Shown: piece after piece, positions 17,289-26,401 of the stretch
Numbering within the stretch: the stretch's first letter is position 1
Layout: each line of letters begins with the position of its first letter
Assembly (NCBI RefSeq): GCF_003449015.1
Contig: NZ_QRGD01000002.1
Location: 558,001 to 622,000 of the forward strand
Reading direction: 5' to 3'
Source of the DNA: Aureibaculum luteum
Lineage (GTDB): Bacteria > Bacteroidota > Bacteroidia > Flavobacteriales > Flavobacteriaceae
Length of the DNA: 64,000 nucleotides
Translations under genes and position numbers: made by a program
Notes under the pieces: generated by a model
What the model saw: the letters and a program-made list of their open reading frames with translations, nothing else
Databases searched by the model: none
Told to the model about the DNA's origin: nothing

Positions 17289-18731
17289 ATGAAAAACGAT
17301 AAGCTTTTTTCGTCCTACGACGGAGTTCCCAATACATATGATGAAATGTATAAGAACAACACTGAAATAAGAACACAATATGATATAATTAATACCTATT
17401 TAAAAAGTGTTACTACAGAAATATTAGATAAAAAGGAAGAGCTTTCAAAGCAATTGTTTATGAGTCAAGGGGTAACCTTTACCGTGTATAGTGATAATGA
17501 AGGTATTGAAAAAATATTCCCTTTCGATATTGTACCACGAATTATCACAGCATCAGAATGGGATAAAATAGATAAAGGCATTAAACAACGTTTAAAAGCA
17601 CTTAATTTATTTATAAAAGACATTTATCACGACCAATTTATCATTAAAGATGGAATTATTCCTGCTGGATTAATCTTTGATTGTCCTAATTTTTTACGTG
17701 AAATGATGGGTGTTAATGTGCCGCATGATATATATGTTCATATTGCCGGAGTAGATTTAATACGAAATAATGATGGTGAATTTTATGTGTTAGAAGATAA
17801 TTTAAGAACCCCTTCTGGGGTTAGTTATATGCTTGAGAATAGAGAAATTTCAAAACGAATTTATCCTGGAATTTTACCTAGAAACAATATTCGATCAGTA
17901 GCTAATTATCCTGATTTGTTGTATAAAAAATTAAAGGAACTTTCAGATCAGAATGAACCTAATATTGTGCTGTTAACACCTGGTATTTATAATTCAGCTT
18001 ATTACGAGCATACCACATTAGCAAGGTTAATGGGAATAGAATTGGTAGAAGGAAGAGATTTATTGGTAAAAGACCATCATGTCTATATGAAAACAACCAA
18101 TGGTTTACAGCGAGTTGATGTTATTTATAGACGTGTTGATGATGAGTTTTTAGATCCATTAGAGTTTAATGCAAGCAGTACTTTAGGGGTAGCTGGTATT
18201 ATGGCCGTCTATAGAAAAGGAAATGTTGCCATAGTAAATGCTCCTGGTACCGGTGTTGCTGACGATAAAGCTATTTATGTCTATGTTCCTGACATGATAA
18301 AGTACTATTTGAATGAAGAACCTCTCTTAAAAAATATAGAAACTTATCAATTGGCTAATCCTGAGGAATATAAACACGTAAAGAATAATATTAAAACCAT
18401 GGTCATTAAAAAAACAGATGGTAGTGGTGGTTATGGAATGCTAATGGGTCATGAAGCAGATGATGAAGAAATAAAAGATTATTTTAATACCGTTGATAAA
18501 AATCCTGCCGGTTTTATTGCACAACCTATTCTAAGACTTTCAACGGCACCTTGCAGTATTGATGGGCAACTGACACCTCGTTGTGTTGACTTAAGGCCTT
18601 TTGCCCTTAACGGAGTAGATGGAGTTGATATAACACCTGGAGGACTGACGAGAGTAGCCTTAAAAAAAGGATCTTTAGTAGTAAATAGTTCTCAAGGAGG
18701 AGGTAGTAAAGACACTTGGGTAATTGAATAA
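17289..18731 (+). CDS. circularly permuted ATP-grasp type 2 protein
   Basis: A 480-residue cytoplasmic enzyme of the DUF404/DUF407 (CP_ATPgrasp_2) family. Visible family segments are GVTFTVYSD, PFDIVPRII, ADLIR-like AGVDLIRNNDG with VLEDNLRTPSGVSYM, LTPGIYNSAYYEH, and KKTDGSGGYGML near the C-terminus, the permuted nucleotide-binding loop. Such proteins are predicted ligases that make amide bonds with ATP. The gene leads a tight cluster with an alpha-E protein, a transglutaminase-like protein and a metallopeptidase, a conserved association thought to build or trim a peptide or modify proteins. The substrate is unknown. Confidence 0.9.
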   Translation: MKNDKLFSSYDGVPNTYDEMYKNNTEIRTQYDIINTYLKSVTTEILDKKEELSKQLFMSQGVTFTVYSDNEGIEKIFPFDIVPRIITASEWDKIDKGIKQRLKALNLFIKDIYHDQFIIKDGIIPAGLIFDCPNFLREMMGVNVPHDIYVHIAGVDLIRNNDGEFYVLEDNLRTPSGVSYMLENREISKRIYPGILPRNNIRSVANYPDLLYKKLKELSDQNEPNIVLLTPGIYNSAYYEHTTLARLMGIELVEGRDLLVKDHHVYMKTTNGLQRVDVIYRRVDDEFLDPLEFNASSTLGVAGIMAVYRKGNVAIVNAPGTGVADDKAIYVYVPDMIKYYLNEEPLLKNIETYQLANPEEYKHVKNNIKTMVIKKTDGSGGYGMLMGHEADDEEIKDYFNTVDKNPAGFIAQPILRLSTAPCSIDGQLTPRCVDLRPFALNGVDGVDITPGGLTRVALKKGSLVVNSSQGGGSKDTWVIE

Positions 18732-18746
18732 ATTAAATAGAAAAAC

Positions 18747-19673
18747 ATGTTAAGTAGAGTAGCAAATAACCTGATATGGTTAGATCGATATATGGAAAGA
18801 GGGTATGGTATTTTAAGTTTACTTAAAGTAAATTACTATGCCAATCAAGATTCTCCAGAATTATTTTCATGGACGCCAATCATTAAAAATTATGATTTAG
18901 ATGGCAATGATTTTAGTACAGAAGATGCTATTGAGTGTATTGAATATATGGTCTTTAATACAAATAATAGTAATTCTATTTTAAATATAGTTACCAAGGC
19001 TAGAGAAAATGCTAGGAGTGTACAGGAGCATATTTCACGAGAGATGTGGTTAAGTATAAATAATTATTATCTGTACCTTATTGATAAGGATTTACCTCAA
19101 CAATTACATGAAAGAGATCCATTAGATTTTTTAGACGATCTAAAAGCCTTTCATTTAATTTATTATGGTAATATGGAAATTACCCAAGGAAGAGGGGCGT
19201 CTTATTATTTTTTGACTGTAGGACGTTATTTAGAACGTGTTATTTTAATTTCAGAATTTACGGCTCTTAAACTTATGGAAATTAGTAAAACAACTGATAA
19301 ATTGGAGCAAAGTTTCTATTGGAAAAATCTTTTATTAAGTATAGGTGGCTACAGACATTATTTAAAAACTCATAAATCATCATTTGAGCAAGAAAATATC
19401 ATCACCATGATTTTTCAGGATGAATTATTTCCTAGATCCGTGTATTATTGCATTAATAAATTAAGTAAGCATATTGACTATTTAATCCAAAGTAACGAAT
19501 TGGAAAAAAATAATTTAGAATTTTTACTTGGTAAGCTTGAAAGTACAATAAAATACACTACTATTGAGAGTATTAACGATCAAGGTCTTGATAATTTTAT
19601 CAAAAATATTAAGGAGGATATTAAAAATATCTCTTTAACCGTAAATACTGTTTATTTTTCACAAGTTAACTAA
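18747..19673 (+). CDS. alpha-E (DUF403) domain protein
   Basis: A 308-residue all-helical cytoplasmic protein of the alpha-E/DUF403 family, recognised by its N-terminus MLSRVANNLIWLDRYMERG, by ARENARSVQEHISREMW, and by YYFLTVGRYLERVILISE. It almost always accompanies the circularly permuted ATP-grasp enzyme, as here (15-nt gap), and is sometimes fused to it. Its repeated E-R pairs suggest a substrate- or partner-binding helical bundle. No catalytic role is established. Confidence 0.9.
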   Translation: MLSRVANNLIWLDRYMERGYGILSLLKVNYYANQDSPELFSWTPIIKNYDLDGNDFSTEDAIECIEYMVFNTNNSNSILNIVTKARENARSVQEHISREMWLSINNYYLYLIDKDLPQQLHERDPLDFLDDLKAFHLIYYGNMEITQGRGASYYFLTVGRYLERVILISEFTALKLMEISKTTDKLEQSFYWKNLLLSIGGYRHYLKTHKSSFEQENIITMIFQDELFPRSVYYCINKLSKHIDYLIQSNELEKNNLEFLLGKLESTIKYTTIESINDQGLDNFIKNIKEDIKNISLTVNTVYFSQVN

Positions 19674-19681
19674 GTAAAGTT

Positions 19682-20635
19682 ATGCCAACGTTTTATATTA
19701 AGCACCTTACTAAATATAGTTATAGCCATCCTGTAATTGATGGTGCTAACCAAATTATGCTTTATCCAGTTGCTAATGAATTTCAAGAAATAATATCTCA
19801 AAAACTTACCATAAGTAATAAACCAATTATAGCTACTTATTTAGATTTTTACAATAATTTAGTGGGTACATTTATGGTTACAGAACCCCATAATTTTCTT
19901 TCTATAGTTTCTGAAATTGAGGTTAAAAAAACACCAAAATTATTTCCTGATGAAAATGTAGATGTAAAATTGCAATGGGAAGCCTTAAAAGATTTGAAAA
20001 ACAAACCAGAATTTATAGATTTCTTAAAGTACATTACTTTTGATGGTACGCCTGAAATTTATGAAATGATAAAATCTAAGGATTTATCAAATAGTTCTCC
20101 TTATAAAATGGTCATGGATTTTTGTGAATATATTTATTCCAATTTCAAATATATTCAAGGAATTACGCATGTAAATTCTAAATTAGATGAAGTTTGGCAA
20201 ATGAAAGCTGGAGTCTGTCAAGATTTTACTTATATCTTACTACAAATGGTACGAATGTTAGGAATACCAGCCCGATATGTTAGTGGTTATATTTGCCCTA
20301 GTGATGAAGCCTCAAGAGGTGAAGGAGCTACACATGCTTGGATAGAAGCTTATATTCCCAATTATGGATGGCTAGGTGTCGATCCAACAAATAATTTAAT
20401 AGCTAATCTTTACCATGTAAAACTAGCAGTAGGTCGTAGCTATAAAGATTGTGCACCTGTAAAAGGTGTTTTTAAAGGTAACGTAGAAGAAGATTTGTTT
20501 GTAAAAGTAAAAGTGAGTACCGTAAAAAGTAATATTGATACTATTGAATTTCCATATAGTGATGCTCCTATTATTGACAAAAACAGCTATCGTCATAATT
20601 TAGCATTAATACAGCAAGAACAGCAACAGCAATAA
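19682..20635 (+). CDS. transglutaminase-like cysteine protease family protein
   Basis: A 317-residue protein: bacterial transglutaminase-like N-terminal beta domain (residues 1-90, YIKHLTKYSYSHPV) and a transglutaminase core with a complete triad C179 (AGVCQDF), H218 (THAWIEAY) and D234 (GVDPT). No signal peptide is seen, so it acts in the cytoplasm, consistent with a protease or amidase that acts on the product of the ATP-grasp enzyme upstream (8-nt gap). The C-terminal Gln-rich tail is low complexity. The specific substrate is unknown. Confidence 0.9.
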   Translation: MPTFYIKHLTKYSYSHPVIDGANQIMLYPVANEFQEIISQKLTISNKPIIATYLDFYNNLVGTFMVTEPHNFLSIVSEIEVKKTPKLFPDENVDVKLQWEALKDLKNKPEFIDFLKYITFDGTPEIYEMIKSKDLSNSSPYKMVMDFCEYIYSNFKYIQGITHVNSKLDEVWQMKAGVCQDFTYILLQMVRMLGIPARYVSGYICPSDEASRGEGATHAWIEAYIPNYGWLGVDPTNNLIANLYHVKLAVGRSYKDCAPVKGVFKGNVEEDLFVKVKVSTVKSNIDTIEFPYSDAPIIDKNSYRHNLALIQQEQQQQ

Positions 20636-20787
20636 CACTTTATATTATCTATTTATTATAAAACTTCTTCAAATGCAGAATCTTTCTGTATAAATTCATT
20701 ATTGAGTGCAATCTAAGTAATGAAATGACTTAATTATATAAATCAATTATCAATTGAAATGGTATAAGTCAATATCAATCATTTACT

Positions 20788-20795
20788 TACTTTTG
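20788..20795 (+). promoter_or_regulatory. -7 element TACTTTTG
   Basis: TACTTTTG fits TAnnTTTG and lies 16 nt before the ATG of the metallopeptidase, suggesting the gene has its own start site despite following the ATP-grasp operon. No clear -33 element. Confidence 0.4.
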
Positions 20796-20811
20796 CAATT
20801 ATTATAACACT

Positions 20812-21855
20812 ATGAAACTATTTCAATGTGGTCATTGCGATCACGCATTATATTTCGAAAACTATACTTGTGAAAATTGTGGACATTTATCAGGTTTTAG
20901 AAATACAGATCGTAAGATGCTTACCTTTAATCCTCATGGAGATGTCCTTATTTCAGATAGAGAACAAATAGAATATAAATATTGTAAGAATAACGAATAT
21001 GAGGTTTGTAATTGGTTAATTGAAAAGAATGATCCAAATGACTATTGCAGTGCTTGTCAATTAAACAGAACCATACCCAATCTTTCCGACAAAGAAAATT
21101 TTGAAAAATGGCAACATTTAGAAGTCGCTAAGCATCGTTTGATTTATCAACTTCAGAAAATTGGGTTAACCTTAATTAGCAAAGAAGATAATGAAGCGGG
21201 ATTTTGTTTTGATTTTATAGCACAACAAAACAATCCAAATCTCATGACAGGCCATGCCAATGGTGTAATCACTATCCTTTTACGGGAAGCAGACTCTGTA
21301 TTAAGAGAGCAAATGCGAAAGCAATTATTTGAACCATATCGAACCTTACTTGGACATCTTAGACATGAAGTTGGACACTATTTTTGGGACAGATTGGTAC
21401 ATAGTAACGAGAAAGTATTGACAGGTTTTAGAGCCATTTTCGGAAGTGAAAAACTTGACTATGGAGAGGCTTTACAGAATTATTATAAAGACGGTGCTCC
21501 TAAAAATTGGCAAAAGACATTTATAAGTAAATATGCTACATCGCATCCTTGGGAAGATTGGGCAGAAACTTGGGCACATTATTTACATGTTATGGATATG
21601 GTAGAAACTGCTTATTTTTTTGGAATTAATGTGAAGCCAATTGGTAAGAAGAAGAGCTTAAAGGCTAAGGTTTCTTTCGATCCCTATTCCATTGAAGATT
21701 TTGATATCATCATTCGTACTTGTATTCCGTTATCGTTTGCGGTCAACAGTATTAACAGAGCTATGGGCGTTCCAGATATGTATCCTTTTGTAATTTCACC
21801 TGGAGTGGTTGATAAAATGAAATTCATTCACCAATTATTGTTACCCAAACGATAA
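20812..21855 (+). CDS. zinc-ribbon putative zinc-binding metallopeptidase (DUF2248-like)
   Basis: A 347-residue cytoplasmic protein. The N-terminus is a four-Cys zinc ribbon (CGHCDHALYF and CENCGH) with two more Cys pairs (C.W, CSACQ). The peptidase motif is H185-E186-V-G-H189 in LRHEVGHYFW, with the downstream acidic segment HPWEDWAETWAHY supplying the likely third ligand. This family is often found beside ATP-grasp/alpha-E/transglutaminase genes, as here, 176 nt downstream on the same strand, and probably belongs to the same pathway although it seems to have its own promoter. Confidence 0.85.
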   Translation: MKLFQCGHCDHALYFENYTCENCGHLSGFRNTDRKMLTFNPHGDVLISDREQIEYKYCKNNEYEVCNWLIEKNDPNDYCSACQLNRTIPNLSDKENFEKWQHLEVAKHRLIYQLQKIGLTLISKEDNEAGFCFDFIAQQNNPNLMTGHANGVITILLREADSVLREQMRKQLFEPYRTLLGHLRHEVGHYFWDRLVHSNEKVLTGFRAIFGSEKLDYGEALQNYYKDGAPKNWQKTFISKYATSHPWEDWAETWAHYLHVMDMVETAYFFGINVKPIGKKKSLKAKVSFDPYSIEDFDIIIRTCIPLSFAVNSINRAMGVPDMYPFVISPGVVDKMKFIHQLLLPKR

Positions 21856-22129
21856 GAACATTCTTCTAAGTATTTAATGATTGAATTGAGTTCAATTGAG
21901 GAAACCGTCAATTCGAAAGCCATACTTTTTTACGTGATGTATCTAGCTTAGTTTCAGCACAAAGCACTTGATTAGTAATTTTATTTACTCCTGTATAAGC
22001 ACTTCCCTTATGCAAAGAGGGGCGAACGCTAAATACAGGTCTTGTAGGCCTATATTAGTGAGGAGCCAGATGTTGCATTGGCAGATGTAATTATTCTCAA
22101 ATTCGTTTCCATAGGAAAAACATAGCCCA

Positions 22130-23050
22130 TTAAAATATACTCATTTCCGAGTGAGTTGTAACTTCTTCGAGCAATTTCATTCCTCTAAATGAGTTTCCAT
22201 TTGGGTTTAATTTTGGACTCCAAACGGCGATAGAATAGTTATGAGGATATAATGCCACAATTCCGCCACCAACACCACTTTTACCAGGTAACCCCACTTT
22301 AAAGGCAAACTCTCCGGACTCGTCATAAAAACCACAAGTAAGCATAAGGGCATTAATACGTTTGGACTGACTATTGGTTATAATTTTTTCTCCATTTGAT
22401 AATTTACGACCACCATTAGCTAAAAACGAAAAAGTATAAGAAAGTTGCTGGCAATTCATTTCTAGAGAACACATATCAAAATAAAAATCAAGTACTTCAG
22501 CGGGGTCATTTTTAATATTTCCAAATGATTTTATAAAATTACAGAGTGCTACGTTTCTATAACCCGTTGCTTTTTCTGAATCTGCAATCTTGTCAGAATA
22601 GGTGAGTGTGGGTAAATCACTTAAATTTCTTACAAATGATAAAAAATCTTTAGGTGCATTATCTAGATGTGTGATCAATATGTCGCAAATAACAATAGCT
22701 CCTGAATTAATAAAAGGATTACGAGGAATTCCCTTGTAGCTTTCTAATAATAATAGGGAGTCAAATTTGGTTCCAGATGGTTCTACGTCTATACGGTTCC
22801 AAATTTTTTCGCCAATTGTTTTAATAGCCAATGTAAGTGATAATACTTTGGCAATACTCTGGATTGAAAATTTCTCTTTATAATTTCCAATTCCAAAATC
22901 AGTACCATCAATTTTGGTCATATGAACGCCAAACATTGATGGATCTACATTAGCTAACTCTGGTATATAGGTCGCTAATTTACCTTGGTCTTTAAGAGAT
23001 TTTGCAAGGTTATAGCCATTTTCAATAATGCTTTTATAATTTGATGCCAT
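22130..23050 (-). CDS. glsA: glutaminase A
   Basis: A 306-residue serine-dependent glutaminase of the beta-lactamase-like fold, converting L-glutamine to glutamate and ammonia in the cytoplasm. The catalytic S65-x-x-K68 lies in FSIQSIAKV; other landmarks are PRNPFINSGAI, ATGYRNVALCNFIKSFGN and LPGKSGVGGGIVA. The length matches the family (about 305-310). It is a single gene, divergent from marC. Confidence 0.93.
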   Translation of the reverse strand: MASNYKSIIENGYNLAKSLKDQGKLATYIPELANVDPSMFGVHMTKIDGTDFGIGNYKEKFSIQSIAKVLSLTLAIKTIGEKIWNRIDVEPSGTKFDSLLLLESYKGIPRNPFINSGAIVICDILITHLDNAPKDFLSFVRNLSDLPTLTYSDKIADSEKATGYRNVALCNFIKSFGNIKNDPAEVLDFYFDMCSLEMNCQQLSYTFSFLANGGRKLSNGEKIITNSQSKRINALMLTCGFYDESGEFAFKVGLPGKSGVGGGIVALYPHNYSIAVWSPKLNPNGNSFRGMKLLEEVTTHSEMSIF

Positions 23051-23202
23051 TTTTATTATAATTGAAATATATTTGAGCCAAGATAACTTTTATTTACGGT
23101 CAAAAAGAGAAACTCAAATGTTATAACTTCAATAACTAATTAATAGTATACTTTAATTTTGGACCAATATTGTCTTTCACCATCCATATCATAGAAAATA
23201 GC

Positions 23203-23210
23203 TAAATTTG
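23203..23210 (+). promoter_or_regulatory. -7 element TAAATTTG
   Basis: TAAATTTG fits TAnnTTTG, 59 nt upstream of the MarC-family start. The nearest TTG (23170-23172) is 30 nt upstream, longer than usual, so only the -7 box is supported. Confidence 0.4.
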
Positions 23211-23268
23211 CTTTTTTAAAAACTGTTTCTTTACATCAGCTGATTATTAAAAATTAATAAATCTATCA

Positions 23269-23889
23269 ATGGATAACATGCTTACTTTCGCAATAACGGT
23301 ATTTACTGGTTTTTTTGCTATTGCAAATCCGATTACAAATATGACGATTTTTTTAACATTGACTGAAGGTGCTGATAAACAAACAAAGCGTAGTATAAAT
23401 AAAAGAGCGACTTTTATTGCCTTTATTATTGTTACTATTTTTGTGCTGTTGGGAACTTTTATTTTTGAAATGTTTCAAATCAGTATACCCGCATTTAAAA
23501 TTGCTGGGGGTATTTTAGTGTTTTTTGTAGGATTTGAGATGTTACAGTCCAAAAAATCTAATGTTAAACACATTAAGGATGTTGATATTGATGAAAATAT
23601 TGCCGTTTCCCCTTTAGCTATACCTATTATCTCTGGGCCAGGTACTATTGTAACCGCAATGAATTTTAGTTCAAATGCAAGTAATATTAAAATTGTAATA
23701 GTTATTTTAATGTTCGGTTTACTTTGCTTCTTAACCTTTTTAACTTTTCGAATAAGCGACCTCGTAGTCAAAAAAATTGGCAATAATGTGATTTCAGTTA
23801 TTGGTAAGATAATGGGATTGATTATATCTATAATAGGAACTGGTATGGTGATACAAGGAATAAAGATTTCCTTTAATTTAGCAGCATAA
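23269..23889 (+). CDS. MarC family integral membrane protein
   Basis: A 206-residue protein with six hydrophobic helices and the MarC landmarks IANPITNMTIFLTLT in the first helix and SPLAIPIISGPGTIVTAM in the middle. The family (UPF0056) is widespread and of unsettled function; the original link to multiple antibiotic resistance has not held up. Single gene, inner membrane. Confidence 0.9.
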   Translation: MDNMLTFAITVFTGFFAIANPITNMTIFLTLTEGADKQTKRSINKRATFIAFIIVTIFVLLGTFIFEMFQISIPAFKIAGGILVFFVGFEMLQSKKSNVKHIKDVDIDENIAVSPLAIPIISGPGTIVTAMNFSSNASNIKIVIVILMFGLLCFLTFLTFRISDLVVKKIGNNVISVIGKIMGLIISIIGTGMVIQGIKISFNLAA

Positions 23890-23998
23890 ATAAGCAGATA
23901 CTTATAGTTATTTGCTGTCCTTTAGATCTATTTGATGGAATGTAATATCCGAATGAATAAACTTTTATTATTCTGAATATAGATATAACTTTTTAAGA

Positions 23999-25432
23999 CT
24001 ACCAGCCATCTAGCACACATTGCATGGTATAAGGATCCGTTTCACTTAAAGGAAGTTCTTCCAAATCATCTCCTAAAGAATTACCACTTGCAAAACCTCT
24101 AGCATTTTTAAAACGATAAGACCAACAGTATCTAAGATTTGTATGTTCTTCAGAATAGGTAACGAGGTTATCGACTAAGATGACATTGTCAAAATCAGAA
24201 AACGCTAAAAAGTATCCTAGAAATTGGTTGCGTCTTACATCGGCATCAGAACTCTTATACATATACATTCCACAATTATTCATTACATTATCATGTACAA
24301 ATGTTGCTCTATTATGACCTTTATCGCCTCCACTTGAGTATTGAATATAACCTAAACGACCGTTAGCAGAACCATTTATCATGGTAACTGTATTTCTTGC
24401 AATAATGTTATGTGTTTTATGCCAACTAACAATAGGACCATCCGTATATTTACTATCCTCACCTTGTTCCATTATATTATCTAGAATATAGACATTTTCA
24501 CCAGTTGCATTGACAATATCTCCACCGGCATTATGGTGGAAATAATTATCTTGTATCAATATATCTTCATCGATACGACCTGGCCCTTCAATATCAATAC
24601 CAAATTGTGGAGAAGTACCATTGATATGATGGATTTCATTATCTCTAATTTCAACACGAACACCTCCAACAATTGAAATACCTTGACGTCTATTATTATA
24701 AATAGTATTATCAATAAAAGTAACATCATTTGAGTCTAATAATAAAGAGCCATCGCCTGTTAGACTATGCAGTTCCATATTTTGTATGAGCACATTATTA
24801 TTGCCCTTCAGACAAATACCATGTCCTTCATCATGAGCTGTTTTACCATCTTCTCGAGCGGTAAAAACATGTGTGTCACGTTCCCCTTTTATTACACCAT
24901 CACGTACAATAATATTATCACCATTTAAACTTAAAACACAGTAATTCCATTTATCATTTGCATGTATTGATAATACAGCACCTTCACTAAAAACGAATTC
25001 AGTATTACCATGAACTTCAATACCACCATAATAAATATCATTTACATCTTCACCTACTAAATATTCTCCAGATGGTAATATAACGCGACTATAACCTTCG
25101 TCATGTGCCCAATCAATAGCTGCTTGCAAATTGGTTGTGGTTTTGGAAAAATCAGTATTTGTATTCGGAATATCCCATCGTTCTAACTCTATAATATACT
25201 CTCTGTTTCCTGTTATTATGGGCAATTGTGCACTAAAAAGTCGAACAGGTAAACCGTCATCATCTAAATTTTCAACATCTGCTCCATACACAGCATCAGT
25301 ATCGGTAGTAATTTCAGTGTCAGAATCACCGAGCCCCTCAATATCAACATCATCACCAGGGAAATTGGTTTCACTACAAGAAGTATTGAAAATACAAATT
25401 AAAAATAAAACGGCATACGAAAGGCTTTTCAT
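23999..25432 (-). CDS. right-handed beta-helix lipoprotein
   Basis: A 477-residue lipoprotein (IFNTSC, Cys19) with an Asp-rich linker (DVDIEGLGDSDTEITTDTD) followed by a pectate-lyase-like fold. DLQAAIDWAHDEGYSRVILPSGEYLV-type start (seen as NLQAAIDWAHDEG and VILPSGEYLV) is the opening of glycosyl-hydrolase-28-like beta-helices; many rungs follow (NDVTFIDNTIYNNRRQGI, RDNEIHHINGT, LIQDNYFHHNAGG). The acidic stretch may bind calcium. Possibly a surface polysaccharide-binding or lyase protein; catalytic residues not assigned. It lacks the shared operator of the other beta-helix gene. Confidence 0.8.
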   Translation of the reverse strand: MKSLSYAVLFLICIFNTSCSETNFPGDDVDIEGLGDSDTEITTDTDAVYGADVENLDDDGLPVRLFSAQLPIITGNREYIIELERWDIPNTNTDFSKTTTNLQAAIDWAHDEGYSRVILPSGEYLVGEDVNDIYYGGIEVHGNTEFVFSEGAVLSIHANDKWNYCVLSLNGDNIIVRDGVIKGERDTHVFTAREDGKTAHDEGHGICLKGNNNVLIQNMELHSLTGDGSLLLDSNDVTFIDNTIYNNRRQGISIVGGVRVEIRDNEIHHINGTSPQFGIDIEGPGRIDEDILIQDNYFHHNAGGDIVNATGENVYILDNIMEQGEDSKYTDGPIVSWHKTHNIIARNTVTMINGSANGRLGYIQYSSGGDKGHNRATFVHDNVMNNCGMYMYKSSDADVRRNQFLGYFLAFSDFDNVILVDNLVTYSEEHTNLRYCWSYRFKNARGFASGNSLGDDLEELPLSETDPYTMQCVLDGW

Positions 25433-25636
25433 GAGTAGTTTTTAAAATCAAGTTTAGTAGAAAATAAGCGTCTTTAATCATGATTTAAATGTAGTGATCT
25501 CCAACGTTTACTGCGATATCAAAACGATTATAAGGATGTTATCGTATAACGTATTCCATTTTTTTCGAGATTTTAAATGGTTTCCATTGGGATTATAAAT
25601 CAAAGTAATTAACAACTATAACAAAATACAGCTCAT

Positions 25637-25671
25637 AAAAAAAAGGCTGCCTAAATTGAGACAACCTTTTT
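25637..25671 (-). terminator. rho-independent terminator of the oxidoreductase operon
   Basis: On the minus strand AAAGGTTGTCT pairs with AGGCAGCCTTT (two G-U pairs) around a short loop, followed by a T run; it lies 22 nt after the stop of the PfpI gene, ending the six-gene operon. Confidence 0.75.
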
Positions 25672-25692
25672 AATAGTATGAAATGATTCTAT

Positions 25693-26370
25693 TTATTTCA
25701 AGCTTGCTAATAACTTTTCAGCCACTAACTCAGATGAAGCAGGGTTTTGACCTGTAATTAAATTCCCATCTTGTATTGCATAAGGAGCCCAATCTTCTAC
25801 GTTTGAATAAAACGCACCATTTTCGATAAGCATATCTTCTACTAAAACAGGTACTACTGCTGATAAGCCAACTGCAGTTTCCTCTGAATTTGAAAATCCA
25901 GTAACCTTTTTACCTTCAACCAACGGATAACCTTCTGAATTTTTAACTTTCATTAGGGCTACGGGAGCATGACATACAAAAGCAATAGGTTTGTGTTGAC
26001 TATTAAACTTTTCTATTAATGCTACTGAATTAGCGTCATTCGCTAAATCCCATAAAGGACCATGACCACCAGGATAAAATACAGCATCAAAATCATCAGC
26101 ATTCATATCTGCCAATACTTTTGTATTTGCAATTTTATTTTTGGCTACATCATCATTATTAAAACGTTCTGTATCTTTTGTTGCAGCATCTGGTGAATCA
26201 CTACTAGGATCTATAGGAGCGGCACCACCTTTTGGAGTAGCAATAGTAATTTTAGCTCCTTTATCTAATAATGTGTAATATGGATTTGCAAATTCTTCAA
26301 CCCAAAATCCTGTTTTTTTTCCTGTGTCTCCCAATTTATCATGAGAAGTTAATACAAATAATATTTTCAT
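25693..26370 (-). CDS. DJ-1/PfpI superfamily (Hsp31-like) protein
   Basis: A 225-residue cytoplasmic protein of the class I glutamine-amidotransferase-like fold. The nucleophile elbow is FVCHAP with C133; E26 in GFWVEEF is the supporting acidic residue; FYPGGHGPLWDL is the typical substrate-loop motif of the Hsp31/YhbO-like glyoxalase III and chaperone group. As the last gene of a TetR-controlled operon with aldehyde- and enone-reducing enzymes, a role in detoxifying methylglyoxal-type carbonyls is the most likely (inference). Confidence 0.87.
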   Translation of the reverse strand: MKILFVLTSHDKLGDTGKKTGFWVEEFANPYYTLLDKGAKITIATPKGGAAPIDPSSDSPDAATKDTERFNNDDVAKNKIANTKVLADMNADDFDAVFYPGGHGPLWDLANDANSVALIEKFNSQHKPIAFVCHAPVALMKVKNSEGYPLVEGKKVTGFSNSEETAVGLSAVVPVLVEDMLIENGAFYSNVEDWAPYAIQDGNLITGQNPASSELVAEKLLASLK

Positions 26371-26401
26371 TTTTTTAATTTTTTATGTGTTATACTTAAA
26401 A

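Noticed and set aside
22040-22122. Short open stretch (ISEEPDVALADVIIL) in the 274-nt gap after the metallopeptidase
   Set aside because: About 24 codons between stops, no start or homologous neighbour; not enough to call a gene remnant.
23999-25432. Second beta-helix protein as member of the NarL-type regulon
   Set aside because: No AATTCA-N19-TGAATT dyad or TANWTTGCA core found upstream of 25432.
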